The notes under the pieces: model-generated
Database searches by the model: none
Seen by the model: the letters and a program-made list of their open reading frames with translations, nothing else
What the model was told of the DNA's origin: nothing
NCBI GenBank assembly: GCA_944385965.1
Contig: CALWZG010000042.1
Location: forward strand, 1-64,000
Reading direction: 5' to 3'
From: an uncultured Anaerotruncus sp.
Lineage (GTDB): Bacteria > Bacillota > Clostridia > Oscillospirales > Ruminococcaceae
Length of the DNA: 64,000 nt
Made by a program: the position numbers and the translations under genes
Shown: in pieces, positions 42,033 to 50,406 of the stretch
How positions within the stretch are numbered: the stretch's first letter is position 1
How the letters are laid out: each line of letters begins with the position of its first letter

Positions 42033-43005
42033 AGTCATCCTCCTTAAACTCATCAAAAATGGCTTGGGCTTGGGGATTCAGGGCAGGAACATTGATGCTG
42101 GGGTCCACCAAGCGGTTGCGGATAATCAGATAACAGAAATAGCGCTGAGCGGAGGAAAGGGGACGTCCTTTCCGGGAGAAGATTCCCACCATGCTGAAAA
42201 GGGGAGGCTGCATAGAAAAATAGACCCGGCCTTGACCTTCCTTACAGAACGCTCCCGGCAGAAAGCCCACACCAGCACCACTAGACAGCATGGTGTCTAT
42301 CAAAAGAACATTGTTGCTTCGATACACCACTGTGGGGGTCATGCCAGCCTCCTGCATAAAGTTCTCAATCAGGCGATTGGCAGTGGTTTGCAGGCCATAC
42401 ATGACAAATGGGATATCCTGGAAACGATGAATGTCGATGGAGGTGTGATGTCCTCCCTGACTGAACGCCAGCCCAGCCAAAGGATGAAAGTCCGGCACAC
42501 ATAACAGCAATTCATCCTTGCTTTGGCTGATAAAGTTGTACTGCTCCATTTGGGTATTATCAGAGGTTCCCAAGGCCAGATCAATCTCTCCATTGTCAAT
42601 GCCTTCCAACAGGGTTTCCATGTAACCTTCCTTCAGGTCCACCCGGACCCCTGGCCATCGCTGACAGAACTGCCCAAATATTTGACTGAAGGTGGTGCTG
42701 CCCCGATGGGGGGTGACCCCTACGGTGAAATGCTCGCTGTATTGGTTGCAGAGTGAGGCGATAGAGTGGTAGGTGCGCTCTTTGACCTCCAAAATTCGTC
42801 TGCAATATTCCAGATAGACCCGGCCCGCCTCAGTCAAAGCCATCACTTTTCCGCTGCGGTAAAACAGGGTTTTCCCTAAATCACATTCAGTATTATTTAA
42901 AAAATTGGAAAGGGTGGGCTGGGAAACCCCTAATTTCCGAGCGGCTCGTGAAAGAGTCCCCTGCTCCGCGATCGCGATTAAATATTCACAGGCACGCACG
43001 TTCAT
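42013..43005 (-). CDS. LysR family transcriptional regulator
   Basis: This 330-residue LysR protein has an N-terminal helix-turn-helix (CEYLIAIAEQGTLSRAARKLGVSQPTLSNFL) and an effector-binding domain. I chose the ATG at 43005, with GAAAGGAACATCCAC upstream; an in-frame start at 43122 would extend it by 39 residues unlike the family. It is divergent from the tctC gene across 327 bases of very AT-rich DNA, so it probably controls the TctCBA and glucarate cluster as well as its own operon. Confidence 0.92.
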   Translation of the reverse strand: MNVRACEYLIAIAEQGTLSRAARKLGVSQPTLSNFLNNTECDLGKTLFYRSGKVMALTEAGRVYLEYCRRILEVKERTYHSIASLCNQYSEHFTVGVTPHRGSTTFSQIFGQFCQRWPGVRVDLKEGYMETLLEGIDNGEIDLALGTSDNTQMEQYNFISQSKDELLLCVPDFHPLAGLAFSQGGHHTSIDIHRFQDIPFVMYGLQTTANRLIENFMQEAGMTPTVVYRSNNVLLIDTMLSSGAGVGFLPGAFCKEGQGRVYFSMQPPLFSMVGIFSRKGRPLSSAQRYFCYLIIRNRLVDPSINVPALNPQAQAIFDEFKEDDYGHPSA

Positions 43006-43332
43006 GTGGATGTTCCTTTCTTTTGTGCAGAATGTACTATAAGCAATTTTAAATTTTACAGTATAGATTTTCCTAATACTTATAATAGCTTTTTGATGCT
43101 TGTAAACGGGTGATTTCAACAATATAATGAAACTATTCCAAAAAACAATTGTATAAATAACGGTAATTTCTATAAAAATATCTGTTCTACACTATGATAC
43201 ATTTTTTATAATAAAATTTCTAGTCCTATATTTTTAAAAGTATTTATAAGTAAAAACTATGGATATTTTTTAGAAGAGGACATTCAGCCCATCTTCTGAG
43301 AATAAAAGAAAAAGTGTAAAGGAGAAATTACG
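43006..43332. promoter_or_regulatory. AT-rich divergent control region, lysR / tctC
   Basis: No gene is supported in this 327-base stretch. It is much more AT-rich than its surroundings. A minus-strand TTTACA-N16-TATAAG and a plus-strand TTCTAC-N16-TATAAT (about 43184-43211) are possible promoters for the two directions. I could not single out a clear LysR box. Confidence 0.4.
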
Positions 43333-44364
43333 ATGAAATTGAAACGTTTCCTGACCGGCATAGTAAGTGTATTGTTGGCTGCGGGTATGCTCGCTGGCTG
43401 TGACAGCGGCGCCGCTCCCGCCCCTCAAACAGCTTCTTCTGAAAGCAGCGGCGGCGCCGCTTCTCAATCCGCCGAGAAGGGGGAGGTTCAATGGCCGGAC
43501 GGAGCGGTGCAGTTTCTCGTTCCCTCTAAAGCGGGCGGAATTACCGATATCTTCGCCCGCAATGTACAGAACAGCTTGCAGAAATCCACTGGCGGGAATT
43601 TCGCCACAGTGAACTATGATACCGAGGCTGTGGGATATGAGAATCTCCGCAGCGCCAAAGGAGATGGAAGCTCTCTGCTGTTCCAGCACAGCACCATCAT
43701 CTGTAAGTATCTGACCGGAGCAGTGGAATACAATCCTCAGGAAGAATTCCGTGTGGTGGGTGAGGTAGCCAATATGGGACCACAGGCGATTATTTGCAGC
43801 CCTGACGCTCCATACAGCACCTGGGAAGAGTTTATTTCCTACGCTAAGGAGCATCCAGGCGAAATCAATACCGCCATCGCTACCAATGGAACCACCCACT
43901 TTATTTTCGGACAGGTGCAGAACACCTGCGGCGTGGAACTGAACCTGGTGGAGTGCAGCGCTGAGGCGGATAAGCTGACCAATGTAGCGGGAGGCATCAT
44001 TGATGTGGCCAACTGCTCCCTGGCCAACGCCGCTGAGTATGAGAAAGCCGGCAAACTGAAGGTTTTGGGAATTCTGGGAGATGGAAAGCCGGTAGAGGGC
44101 TATGATTGGGAGCCTATCACCGATGTGCTGTGGATTTCCTACATGTATGTGTTTGCTCCCGCCGGAACCGATGACGCTACCGCTCAGGCCATCAATCAAG
44201 CCCTGAAGAGCCTGATGGATGACCCAGAGTATCAGGCAGCTTGTGAAAATCTGGGAGGTTACGCCACTTGGTTTGACTTGGAGACAGTGGAGGCGGACTT
44301 CGCCAAAACTATGGAGGAATTAAGTGATGTAGCCACCTCCTTGGGAATCAACGTTCGGGCGTAA
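43333..44364 (+). CDS. tctC: Tripartite tricarboxylate transporter solute-binding lipoprotein (TctC/Bug family)
   Basis: This 343-residue secreted protein has a lipobox MLAGCD (cysteine at residue 22), a Ala/Ser/Gly-rich linker and a TctC domain (VQFLVPSKAGGITDIFARNVQ near residue 60, and GTTHFIFGQVQNTCGVELNLVECS in the middle). TctC proteins bind carboxylates, often sugar acids or aromatic acids. The glucarate dehydratase in the same cluster suggests an aldarate or its ester. AAAGGAGAAATTACG precedes the ATG. A hairpin follows before tctB. Confidence 0.95.
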   Translation: MKLKRFLTGIVSVLLAAGMLAGCDSGAAPAPQTASSESSGGAASQSAEKGEVQWPDGAVQFLVPSKAGGITDIFARNVQNSLQKSTGGNFATVNYDTEAVGYENLRSAKGDGSSLLFQHSTIICKYLTGAVEYNPQEEFRVVGEVANMGPQAIICSPDAPYSTWEEFISYAKEHPGEINTAIATNGTTHFIFGQVQNTCGVELNLVECSAEADKLTNVAGGIIDVANCSLANAAEYEKAGKLKVLGILGDGKPVEGYDWEPITDVLWISYMYVFAPAGTDDATAQAINQALKSLMDDPEYQAACENLGGYATWFDLETVEADFAKTMEELSDVATSLGINVRA

Positions 44365-44381
44365 GAGGTGGATTCAGTAAA

Positions 44382-44413
44382 AATGGAATGGGCGTTGAGG
44401 CGCCCATTCCATT
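44382..44413 (+). promoter_or_regulatory. Intercistronic mRNA hairpin between tctC and tctB
   Basis: AATGGAATGGGCG and CGCCCATTCCATT are perfect 13-base arms around a 6-base loop, with no T run after them. Such hairpins often protect the 3' end of the upstream mRNA, so the binding protein may be made in excess over the permease. Confidence 0.7.
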
Positions 44414-44433
44414 GGCCGAAGGAGTTGTAGAAG

Positions 44434-44889
44434 ATGAAAAATAAAGAGCGTGTAGGCGGCGTGATTTTTGCTTTGCTGGGCCTGTTGGTGTTATTTTTCA
44501 CCACACAGGTGCGTATGCCCGCCAACCTCAGCGAGCCAGGCCCCAGGCTGTTCCCCTATATTGCCGGGGCGGGCATGGCAATCTGCGGACTGGGCATGGC
44601 CCTGACCGCCAAACAGGAATCTGGAGAACCCTTTTTGACCAAAGAGGGTTGGAAGCGTTTGGGAATCGCTGGTCTGGCTATGGTGATTTACTACATAGGA
44701 CTGGAATATCTGGGCTTCCTGATCGCAACCCCTTTCTTTACCTTCGCTATTATTTTAATCCTGGCCAGCGGCAAGAAGCTGAACAAGGTAGCCAATGGAG
44801 TGATTTCTCTGGCGACCACAGGAATTCTGTATGTGGTATTTCAAAAAATATTTATCATCTTTTTGCCCGCTGGCAAATTTTTTGGTTAA
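44434..44889 (+). CDS. tctB: Tripartite tricarboxylate transporter small permease (TctB family)
   Basis: This 151-residue protein has four membrane helices and the pattern NLSEPGPRLFPYIAGAGMAICGLGMAL that marks TctB subunits. It forms the membrane part of the carrier with TctA. GAAGGAGTTGTAGAAG precedes the ATG. It lies 69 bases after tctC, beyond a strong hairpin, and 15 bases before tctA. Confidence 0.92.
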   Translation: MKNKERVGGVIFALLGLLVLFFTTQVRMPANLSEPGPRLFPYIAGAGMAICGLGMALTAKQESGEPFLTKEGWKRLGIAGLAMVIYYIGLEYLGFLIATPFFTFAIILILASGKKLNKVANGVISLATTGILYVVFQKIFIIFLPAGKFFG

Positions 44890-44904
44890 GAAAGGGGAAG
44901 AACG

Positions 44905-46395
44905 ATGTTTTTTACACAATTGCTTGTGCTGTTTAACCCCCTGTACCTGTTGGTCATTTTAGTCTGTACCATTGTAGGTATTATTTTTGGCGCGATTCCT
45001 GGCTTGTCGGGGGGATTGGCAGTATCTCTGCTGCTGCCTCTGACCTTTGGAATGGATGATACCCTGTCCTTCGCCATGCTTATCGCGGTATGGGTAGGAG
45101 GTATCTCTGGAGGATTTATCTCTGCTACATTGGTAGGAATCCCAGGCGCTCCCGCTTCCATCGCCACCTGCTATGACGCTTACCCTATGAGCCAGAAGGG
45201 GGATACGGTGCGGGCCTTGGGAATCGGGATTCTGGCCTCCTTTACGGGAACCGTGCTTTCCTGTATTGTAGCCACTCTGCTGAGTCCTTATCTGGCGGAT
45301 ATCGCCATGAAAATGGGACCCTGGGAATACTTTTCCCTGTGCTTCTGCGCCATTACATTGGTAGCCGCCTTATCCAAAGGCTCTATCTTTAAAGGCATGT
45401 TCGCCGCCTTTTTGGGTCTGGCTCTGTGTACCGTTGGCGTAGCCCCCCTGGATGGCGCTTATCGGTTTACCTTCGGGAATATTTACCTGGGCGGCGGTTT
45501 GGATATGGTGGCCTTGATGCTGGGTGTTTACGCCATTAAGCAGGTAGCCTGTGATTACGCAAAAGGACAGCAGGATATGCCGGAAGTCAAGGTGGGAAGA
45601 ATCAGCGGATTCGGCGTAAAGCTGCGGGACATCACCGAAAATCTGGGTATTATCATCCAATCCTTCCTGATTGGACTGTGGATTGGATTCCTGCCAGGCA
45701 TGGGCAGCGGCCTATCCAACATGGTGGCCTACGCCCAAGCCAAGAGCGGAAGCAAACATCCTGAAACTTTTGGACAAGGAAATCCAGGCGGCATTTGGGC
45801 CTCCGAGACCTCCAACAATGCGTCCGTAGGCGGCGCCTTGATTCCCATGGTGGCCCTTGGAATCCCTGGAGATGCAGTGACCGCTCTGCTGTTGTCTGGC
45901 CTGATGATTCATGGTTTGCAGCCAGGGCCTTTGCTGGTGTCCTCCAATCCTCAAATCGTCTATCTGATTTTCGCGGCGGTTATGCTCAGCGCTGTCTTTG
46001 TGCTGGTGGAGCAATTTTTCGGGATGCGGTGGTTTCCTCTGCTGCTGAAATTACCTTACCACTACCTGTATGGCGTCATTTTGGTCATGTGCTTTATCGG
46101 TGCCTTTACCAGCAAAAATACCACCTTCAATGTACTGTGTGTCTTGGTATTCGCTGCCATTGGTGTGGTGCTGGATGTATTTAAAATTCCCACCAGCCCC
46201 TTGATTCTGGCCTTCATTCTGGGCCCCAAGCTGGAGGAATATTTCCGCAAGGGTGTCAGCTACGCCAAAGGGGATTACACCACCTTCTTCACCCGTCCTG
46301 TCTCTCTCATCTTTTTGTTGGTGGCGGTATTCTGCGTGGTCAGCCCCTATTTGAAGCCATTGCTCACCAGGAAAAAAACAGCGGAGGTCAAATAA
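44905..46395 (+). CDS. tctA: Tripartite tricarboxylate transporter large permease (TctA family)
   Basis: This 496-residue membrane protein has about 11-12 helices and the TctA signature GAIPGLSGGLAVSLLLPLTFGMDDTLSFAMLIAVWVGGISGGFISATLVGIPGAPASIAT, and a second-half repeat with FLPGMGSGLSNMVAYAQAK and GGALIPMVALGIPGDAVTALLLSG. It is the main channel of the carrier and uses a proton or sodium gradient. AAGAAAGGGGAAGAACG precedes the ATG. Its stop codon overlaps the next start by one base. Confidence 0.95.
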   Translation: MFFTQLLVLFNPLYLLVILVCTIVGIIFGAIPGLSGGLAVSLLLPLTFGMDDTLSFAMLIAVWVGGISGGFISATLVGIPGAPASIATCYDAYPMSQKGDTVRALGIGILASFTGTVLSCIVATLLSPYLADIAMKMGPWEYFSLCFCAITLVAALSKGSIFKGMFAAFLGLALCTVGVAPLDGAYRFTFGNIYLGGGLDMVALMLGVYAIKQVACDYAKGQQDMPEVKVGRISGFGVKLRDITENLGIIIQSFLIGLWIGFLPGMGSGLSNMVAYAQAKSGSKHPETFGQGNPGGIWASETSNNASVGGALIPMVALGIPGDAVTALLLSGLMIHGLQPGPLLVSSNPQIVYLIFAAVMLSAVFVLVEQFFGMRWFPLLLKLPYHYLYGVILVMCFIGAFTSKNTTFNVLCVLVFAAIGVVLDVFKIPTSPLILAFILGPKLEEYFRKGVSYAKGDYTTFFTRPVSLIFLLVAVFCVVSPYLKPLLTRKKTAEVK

Positions 46396-46853
46396 TGGTG
46401 CAAGTTCAGCTGCCAGCAGAGGAAATTATGCGGCTGAGAGCTGATTGTCCTGAGGAGGCCAAGCTTTGGGTGGGAGAGAATGACTTTGGCCTGCTGCGGG
46501 CGATTCAAATTACCGGTGGGATCTTCCATGGGGAAAAGCTCAATGGTGTAATTGTTCCAGGAGGGGCTGACTGGAATACAGGATTTGGCGGGGATGGACC
46601 GGACACCTTCACCAGTGTGGATGTGTTCGCCAAGTACCTGCTAAAAACAGATGATGGGGTTTATATCGCCATTGAAAACCGGGGAAAACGGGATAAGACC
46701 CAAAAACAACCCTATATTGTTACAACCCCCAGGTTTTTCGCGCCAAGAGGAAAGTATGGATGGCTGAATTATGGCGTGTATGTGGGCGCTCTGCAAGGGA
46801 GCGTGCGGGATGGGGTCAGCGGGGTGGATATCACCATCTATCGAATGTTTTAA
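46395..46853 (+). CDS. DUF3237 family protein
   Basis: This 152-residue protein has the DUF3237 pattern: ITGGIFHGEKLNGVIVPGGADWNTGF near residue 40, then YLLKTDDGVYIAIENRG and a late FEAPRGKYGWLNY-like stretch (here FFAPRGKYGWLNYGVYVGAL). DUF3237 proteins form small beta-barrels of unknown reaction and often lie in aromatic or ester catabolic clusters. It is translationally coupled to tctA by a one-base overlap and 19 bases before an esterase. Confidence 0.85.
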   Translation: MVQVQLPAEEIMRLRADCPEEAKLWVGENDFGLLRAIQITGGIFHGEKLNGVIVPGGADWNTGFGGDGPDTFTSVDVFAKYLLKTDDGVYIAIENRGKRDKTQKQPYIVTTPRFFAPRGKYGWLNYGVYVGALQGSVRDGVSGVDITIYRMF

Positions 46854-46872
46854 AGGAAAGGAGCGGGTTGAT

Positions 46873-47787
46873 ATGGCGCTGACCGCTGCCCGGCGAGAGG
46901 AGATTTTAAGGGGTTTGAAAGGCACCGCCAGATTTCATGGAGCTTATCAATATCCCAAGCAATGTTACAGCTTTGCCGATTTGGCAGAGAAACAGGTGGT
47001 GGAGATGCCTCCGGTCAACAATCATCCCTATCGAATTTATATTTTTACAGCTAAAAACCAGCAGCAAGGGTGTCCGGTACATATCAATATCCATGGCGGC
47101 GGATGGATAAACCCTCACCAGATAAACGATGAGCTGTTCAGCGCTTGGCTGGCGGACGCTGTTAAGGGGATAGTGGTGGATGTGGACTATACCCTGTCGG
47201 ATGAAGGACCATGGCCTGCCGCTTTTGAGCAATGCTGCGCTGTGGGACGCTATGTGTATGAACAGTGTTCCTCTTGGGGGGGAGACCCCAACCGTATTTC
47301 CATAGGGGGATACAGCGCTGGTGGAAATCTAGCTATGTGCGTGGCGCTGAAAGCAGTCCAGACAGGGGATTTCCCCTTATGTCTGGTAGTAAATGGCTAT
47401 GGACCAGTAGACTTAGCCACTACGCCCCAGGAAAAAGCTCAGGCGGCGGGTGTAGAGTGGATGATGCCCCCGGAGAGGGACCGGCTGTTTACCGAACTGT
47501 ATCTGGATGGGGACTTTTCCCTGGCGGTAAATCCTTATGTGTCCCCAGCCTTCGCCAGTGATGGACTGCTGGCCAGGATGCCCCGGACCTTAATCTGTAC
47601 CGCAGGCAATTGCAGCTTCCGGTTTGAGGATGAGGCGCTGGGAGCCCGCATGGCGGCTCTGGGTGTGGAAGTGACCATGCGGCGCTTTCCTGGAGCGGAG
47701 CATGGGTTTATTCCTCACTTTATGGAGGGTTGGGAGGATGGAGCTGACCTTATTGCCAGAAGGATTCGTGAGGCTGGATTGTCGTAA
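46873..47787 (+). CDS. Alpha/beta hydrolase, HSL-type esterase (first copy)
   Basis: This 304-residue esterase has the hormone-sensitive lipase marks INIHGGGWINPHQ (oxyanion HGGG, about residues 74-86) and ISIGGYSAGGNLAMCV (nucleophile serine in GYSAGG, about 147); the C-terminal GAEHGFI supplies the histidine. These enzymes hydrolyse short-chain or aryl esters in the cytoplasm. The ATG at 46873 has AAAGGAGCGGGTTGAT upstream; the in-frame ATG at 46771 would lie inside the DUF3237 gene. It is paralogous to the next gene, so a tandem duplication with divergence is likely. Confidence 0.9.
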   Translation: MALTAARREEILRGLKGTARFHGAYQYPKQCYSFADLAEKQVVEMPPVNNHPYRIYIFTAKNQQQGCPVHINIHGGGWINPHQINDELFSAWLADAVKGIVVDVDYTLSDEGPWPAAFEQCCAVGRYVYEQCSSWGGDPNRISIGGYSAGGNLAMCVALKAVQTGDFPLCLVVNGYGPVDLATTPQEKAQAAGVEWMMPPERDRLFTELYLDGDFSLAVNPYVSPAFASDGLLARMPRTLICTAGNCSFRFEDEALGARMAALGVEVTMRRFPGAEHGFIPHFMEGWEDGADLIARRIREAGLS

Positions 47788-47832
47788 AAAATGGCTGACA
47801 GCCATTGAAATAGAAAGGGTGTGTAAAAGCAG

Positions 47833-48729
47833 ATGGCATTGACCGCTGAGCAAAAAGCTGAGATGGCCGCGCATTTGCGTGGAACCAATGTAGCTCAGGA
47901 ACATATTACCGATGAATATAAAACCAATCTGGAGTTGGCTGACCGGCAGCAGGTGGAGGTTCCCACCAGTGAGGGAACTACCATTTGTTATGTTTTTACC
48001 GCAAAAAATCGAGTGGAAAAATGTCCAGTGTTTATCAACGTGCATGGCGGGGGCTTTGTCCGTCCCCATCAGCTGCGGGATGAGATTTTCTCCGCCAAGG
48101 TAGCGGACGCCATTCAGGGGATTGTGGTGGATGTGGATTATAAACTGGCCCCGGAATATCCTTACCCCACCGCTGTCAACGAGTGCTACGATGTATGCCA
48201 ATGGGTATTTGCCCAGTTGGAAAGCTGGAACGGGGACCCAAAACGGGTCTCTATGGGAGGACACAGCGCTGGGGCTACCCTCACCGCGGCGGTCGCTTTA
48301 AAGGCCAATGAGACCCATGCGTTCCGCCTGTGCTTGCAGGTGTTGGATTATGGCGCCTTTGAAATGTTTGTAGACCCGGCGGAGAAACCGGAAGCAGAAT
48401 CCAATATGATTCCGGTGGAGCGTTCCAGAATGTTCAATGTGGCTTACACTGGGGATAACCTGGAGATTTTGAAGGACCCCTATTGCAGTCCGGGAGCGGC
48501 CACCAACGAGATGCTGAGGGGCCTGCCGGACGCTCTGGTTATCAGTGCCGGCAAGGATAATTTCCGATTTGAGGATGAGCGTTATGCCATACGCATGGCC
48601 GCCGCCGGAGTAAAGGTGACGGTGAAACGCTTCCTGAACTCCAATCATGGGTTTATCATCCATTGTGTTGATGAGTGGCAGTCAGCCCAGCAGCTGATTA
48701 TTGACGCCATTCGGACCGCAAGTCTTTAA
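47833..48729 (+). CDS. Alpha/beta hydrolase, HSL-type esterase (second copy)
   Basis: This 298-residue paralogue of the preceding gene has the same marks: INVHGGGFVRPHQ (HGGG oxyanion), SMGGHSAGATLTAAV (serine in GHSAGA), and SNHGFI with the histidine. The N-terminal MALTAEQKAEM and DVDYKLAPEYPYPTAVNECYDV match the first copy closely, but the residues around the active site differ, so the two may prefer different acyl groups. A hairpin and a G-free T-rich tract follow before the dehydratase gene. Confidence 0.9.
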   Translation: MALTAEQKAEMAAHLRGTNVAQEHITDEYKTNLELADRQQVEVPTSEGTTICYVFTAKNRVEKCPVFINVHGGGFVRPHQLRDEIFSAKVADAIQGIVVDVDYKLAPEYPYPTAVNECYDVCQWVFAQLESWNGDPKRVSMGGHSAGATLTAAVALKANETHAFRLCLQVLDYGAFEMFVDPAEKPEAESNMIPVERSRMFNVAYTGDNLEILKDPYCSPGAATNEMLRGLPDALVISAGKDNFRFEDERYAIRMAAAGVKVTVKRFLNSNHGFIIHCVDEWQSAQQLIIDAIRTASL

Positions 48730-48773
48730 TTGCTTTCTCATTTAATTTTTCTTTTCTCTTTTATTTTTCTTTT

Positions 48774-48803
48774 GCCGCCCGCCAAATGATTTGACGGGCG
48801 GTC
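48774..48803 (+). terminator. Hairpin between the second esterase and the glucarate dehydratase gene
   Basis: GCCGCCCGCCAAA pairs with TTTGACGGGCGGTC, with one mismatch, and is followed by CATTTTTG. It is preceded by about 40 bases of T-rich DNA with no G at all. It looks like an intrinsic or partial terminator, so the dehydratase may be made at a lower level or read through. Confidence 0.65.
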
Positions 48804-48844
48804 CATTTTTGATGTATGATTTCTAAAAAGGAAGGTGAAGGATT

Positions 48845-50194
48845 ATGGCAAATTCTCCGATTATTACCAACATGGATGTAATCCCTGTGGCTGGATATGA
48901 CAGTATGCTGATGACTCTTTCAGGTGCCCACGCCCCTTATTTTACACGGAACCTGGTGGTTCTGGAGGACAGCGCTGGGCATCAGGGAATTGGAGAGATT
49001 CATGGAGGGGACTATACCTGTGCATGTTTGAACGGGGTGAAGCCCCTTGTGGTGGGTCAGGAAGTAGCCCGCTATCGCAAGGTGCTGCAAACCATCCATC
49101 GGATGACCCAGCCCACCCAGGAGAACGATGGGGAAGGGATTCAGACCTTGGACCTGTCTAAACTGAAATTTGTGGTGAAAAGCGAGTGGGCCATTGAATG
49201 CGCTATGCTGGACCTGCTGGGTCAGTATTTGGGTGTACCTATGGCGGAGCTGTTGGGAGAGGGCGTGCAGCGGAAAAAGGTAGAGGTGCTGGGTTATATG
49301 TTTTATGTCTCGGACAAATCCAAGTGTACCTCCCAGGAGTTCCCCTATCTGGACGAATCAGACAGTCAGGATCCTTGGTTCCGTCTGCGCCGTGAGGAGA
49401 TTCTAACTCCAGAGCGGATTGCTCAGGAGGCTCAATGTCTCCATGAAAAGTATGGATTCCGCAATTTCAAGCTGAAAGGAGGGGTTTTGGCCGGGGAGCA
49501 GGAGATGGAAGCCCTGAGAGCGGTAAAGAAGCTGCATCCCGATGCCCGGGTGAATATTGATCCCAATGGAGCCTGGAGCCTGTCCGAGGCTATCCAACTG
49601 TCCAAGGGAATGCATGATGTAATTACCTATATGGAGGACCCCTGCGGACCGGAAGGGGGCTTCTCCGGCAGGGAGATTATGCGGGAATTTAAAAACGCCA
49701 CCCATTTCCCGGTGGCTACCAATATGATTGCTACCGACTGGCGGCAGTTTTATCATACCGCCAGCCAGAACGCCTGTGACATTATTCTGGCGGACCCCCA
49801 TTTTTGGGGATTTGAGGGCAGCATCCGCATGGCCCAGCTGTTGGAAAGCTGGGGCCTTACCTGGGGCATCCACTCCAATAACCACTTTGATATTACGTTG
49901 GCCGCCTTCGCCCAGGTGGGCTGCGCCGCCCCAGGCACCCCAACCCCTCTGGATACCCACTGGATTTGGCAGGACGGGCAGAACCTGCTGAAGGATACCC
50001 CTCAGATTCGGGATGGTTTTCTTCCTCTTCCCGAAAAGCCAGGCTTGGGAGTTACATTGGATATGGATAAGGTGTGGAAGGCCAACGCCTTTTACAACCG
50101 TTTGCCCAGCCATGAGCGGGATGACGCTATGGCTATGCAGTATTTGATTCCGGGATGGAAGTTTGACCATAAGCGTCCAGCCTTGGTGCGCTGA
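48845..50194 (+). CDS. gudD: Glucarate dehydratase
   Basis: This 449-residue enolase-superfamily enzyme dehydrates glucarate or idarate to 5-keto-4-deoxyglucarate. It is very close to GudD along its whole length: VIPVAGYDSMLMTLSGAHAP at the start, NFKLKGGVLAGEQE with the KxK catalytic lysines (about residues 206-219), the metal ligands in DPNGAWSL, EDPCGP and NMIATDWRQ, HSNNHFDITLA with the catalytic histidine (about 341), and DDAMAMQYLIPGWKFD at the end. AGGAAGGTGAAGGATT precedes the ATG. It fixes the sugar-acid nature of the cluster's substrate; the next enzyme of the pathway is not in the window. Confidence 0.93.
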   Translation: MANSPIITNMDVIPVAGYDSMLMTLSGAHAPYFTRNLVVLEDSAGHQGIGEIHGGDYTCACLNGVKPLVVGQEVARYRKVLQTIHRMTQPTQENDGEGIQTLDLSKLKFVVKSEWAIECAMLDLLGQYLGVPMAELLGEGVQRKKVEVLGYMFYVSDKSKCTSQEFPYLDESDSQDPWFRLRREEILTPERIAQEAQCLHEKYGFRNFKLKGGVLAGEQEMEALRAVKKLHPDARVNIDPNGAWSLSEAIQLSKGMHDVITYMEDPCGPEGGFSGREIMREFKNATHFPVATNMIATDWRQFYHTASQNACDIILADPHFWGFEGSIRMAQLLESWGLTWGIHSNNHFDITLAAFAQVGCAAPGTPTPLDTHWIWQDGQNLLKDTPQIRDGFLPLPEKPGLGVTLDMDKVWKANAFYNRLPSHERDDAMAMQYLIPGWKFDHKRPALVR

Positions 50195-50328
50195 TGATTT
50201 TCCTATAAAAGGGAAACCCAAAACAGGCTCCCAAATAGGAGAACCGTTGTAAAATAATTCTCTGACAGTGGTATTTTTCGGAGGATGTACCAGAAAAGCC
50301 GGTTTTTTTCTAAAAAAAGGATTCGCCC

Positions 50329-50356
50329 TTGAATTTTATGGGGAAGATGTTATAAT
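50329..50356 (+). promoter_or_regulatory. Promoter of the aldolase gene
   Basis: TTGAAT and a perfect TATAAT are separated by 16 bases, about 50 bases before the aldolase start. The 212 bases between gudD and this gene otherwise show only short weak hairpins. Confidence 0.65.
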
Positions 50357-50406
50357 AATTCTAGTGATAATTGTTTCACAAGTTCGTAAAAAAGGAGTTG
50401 TTTAAC

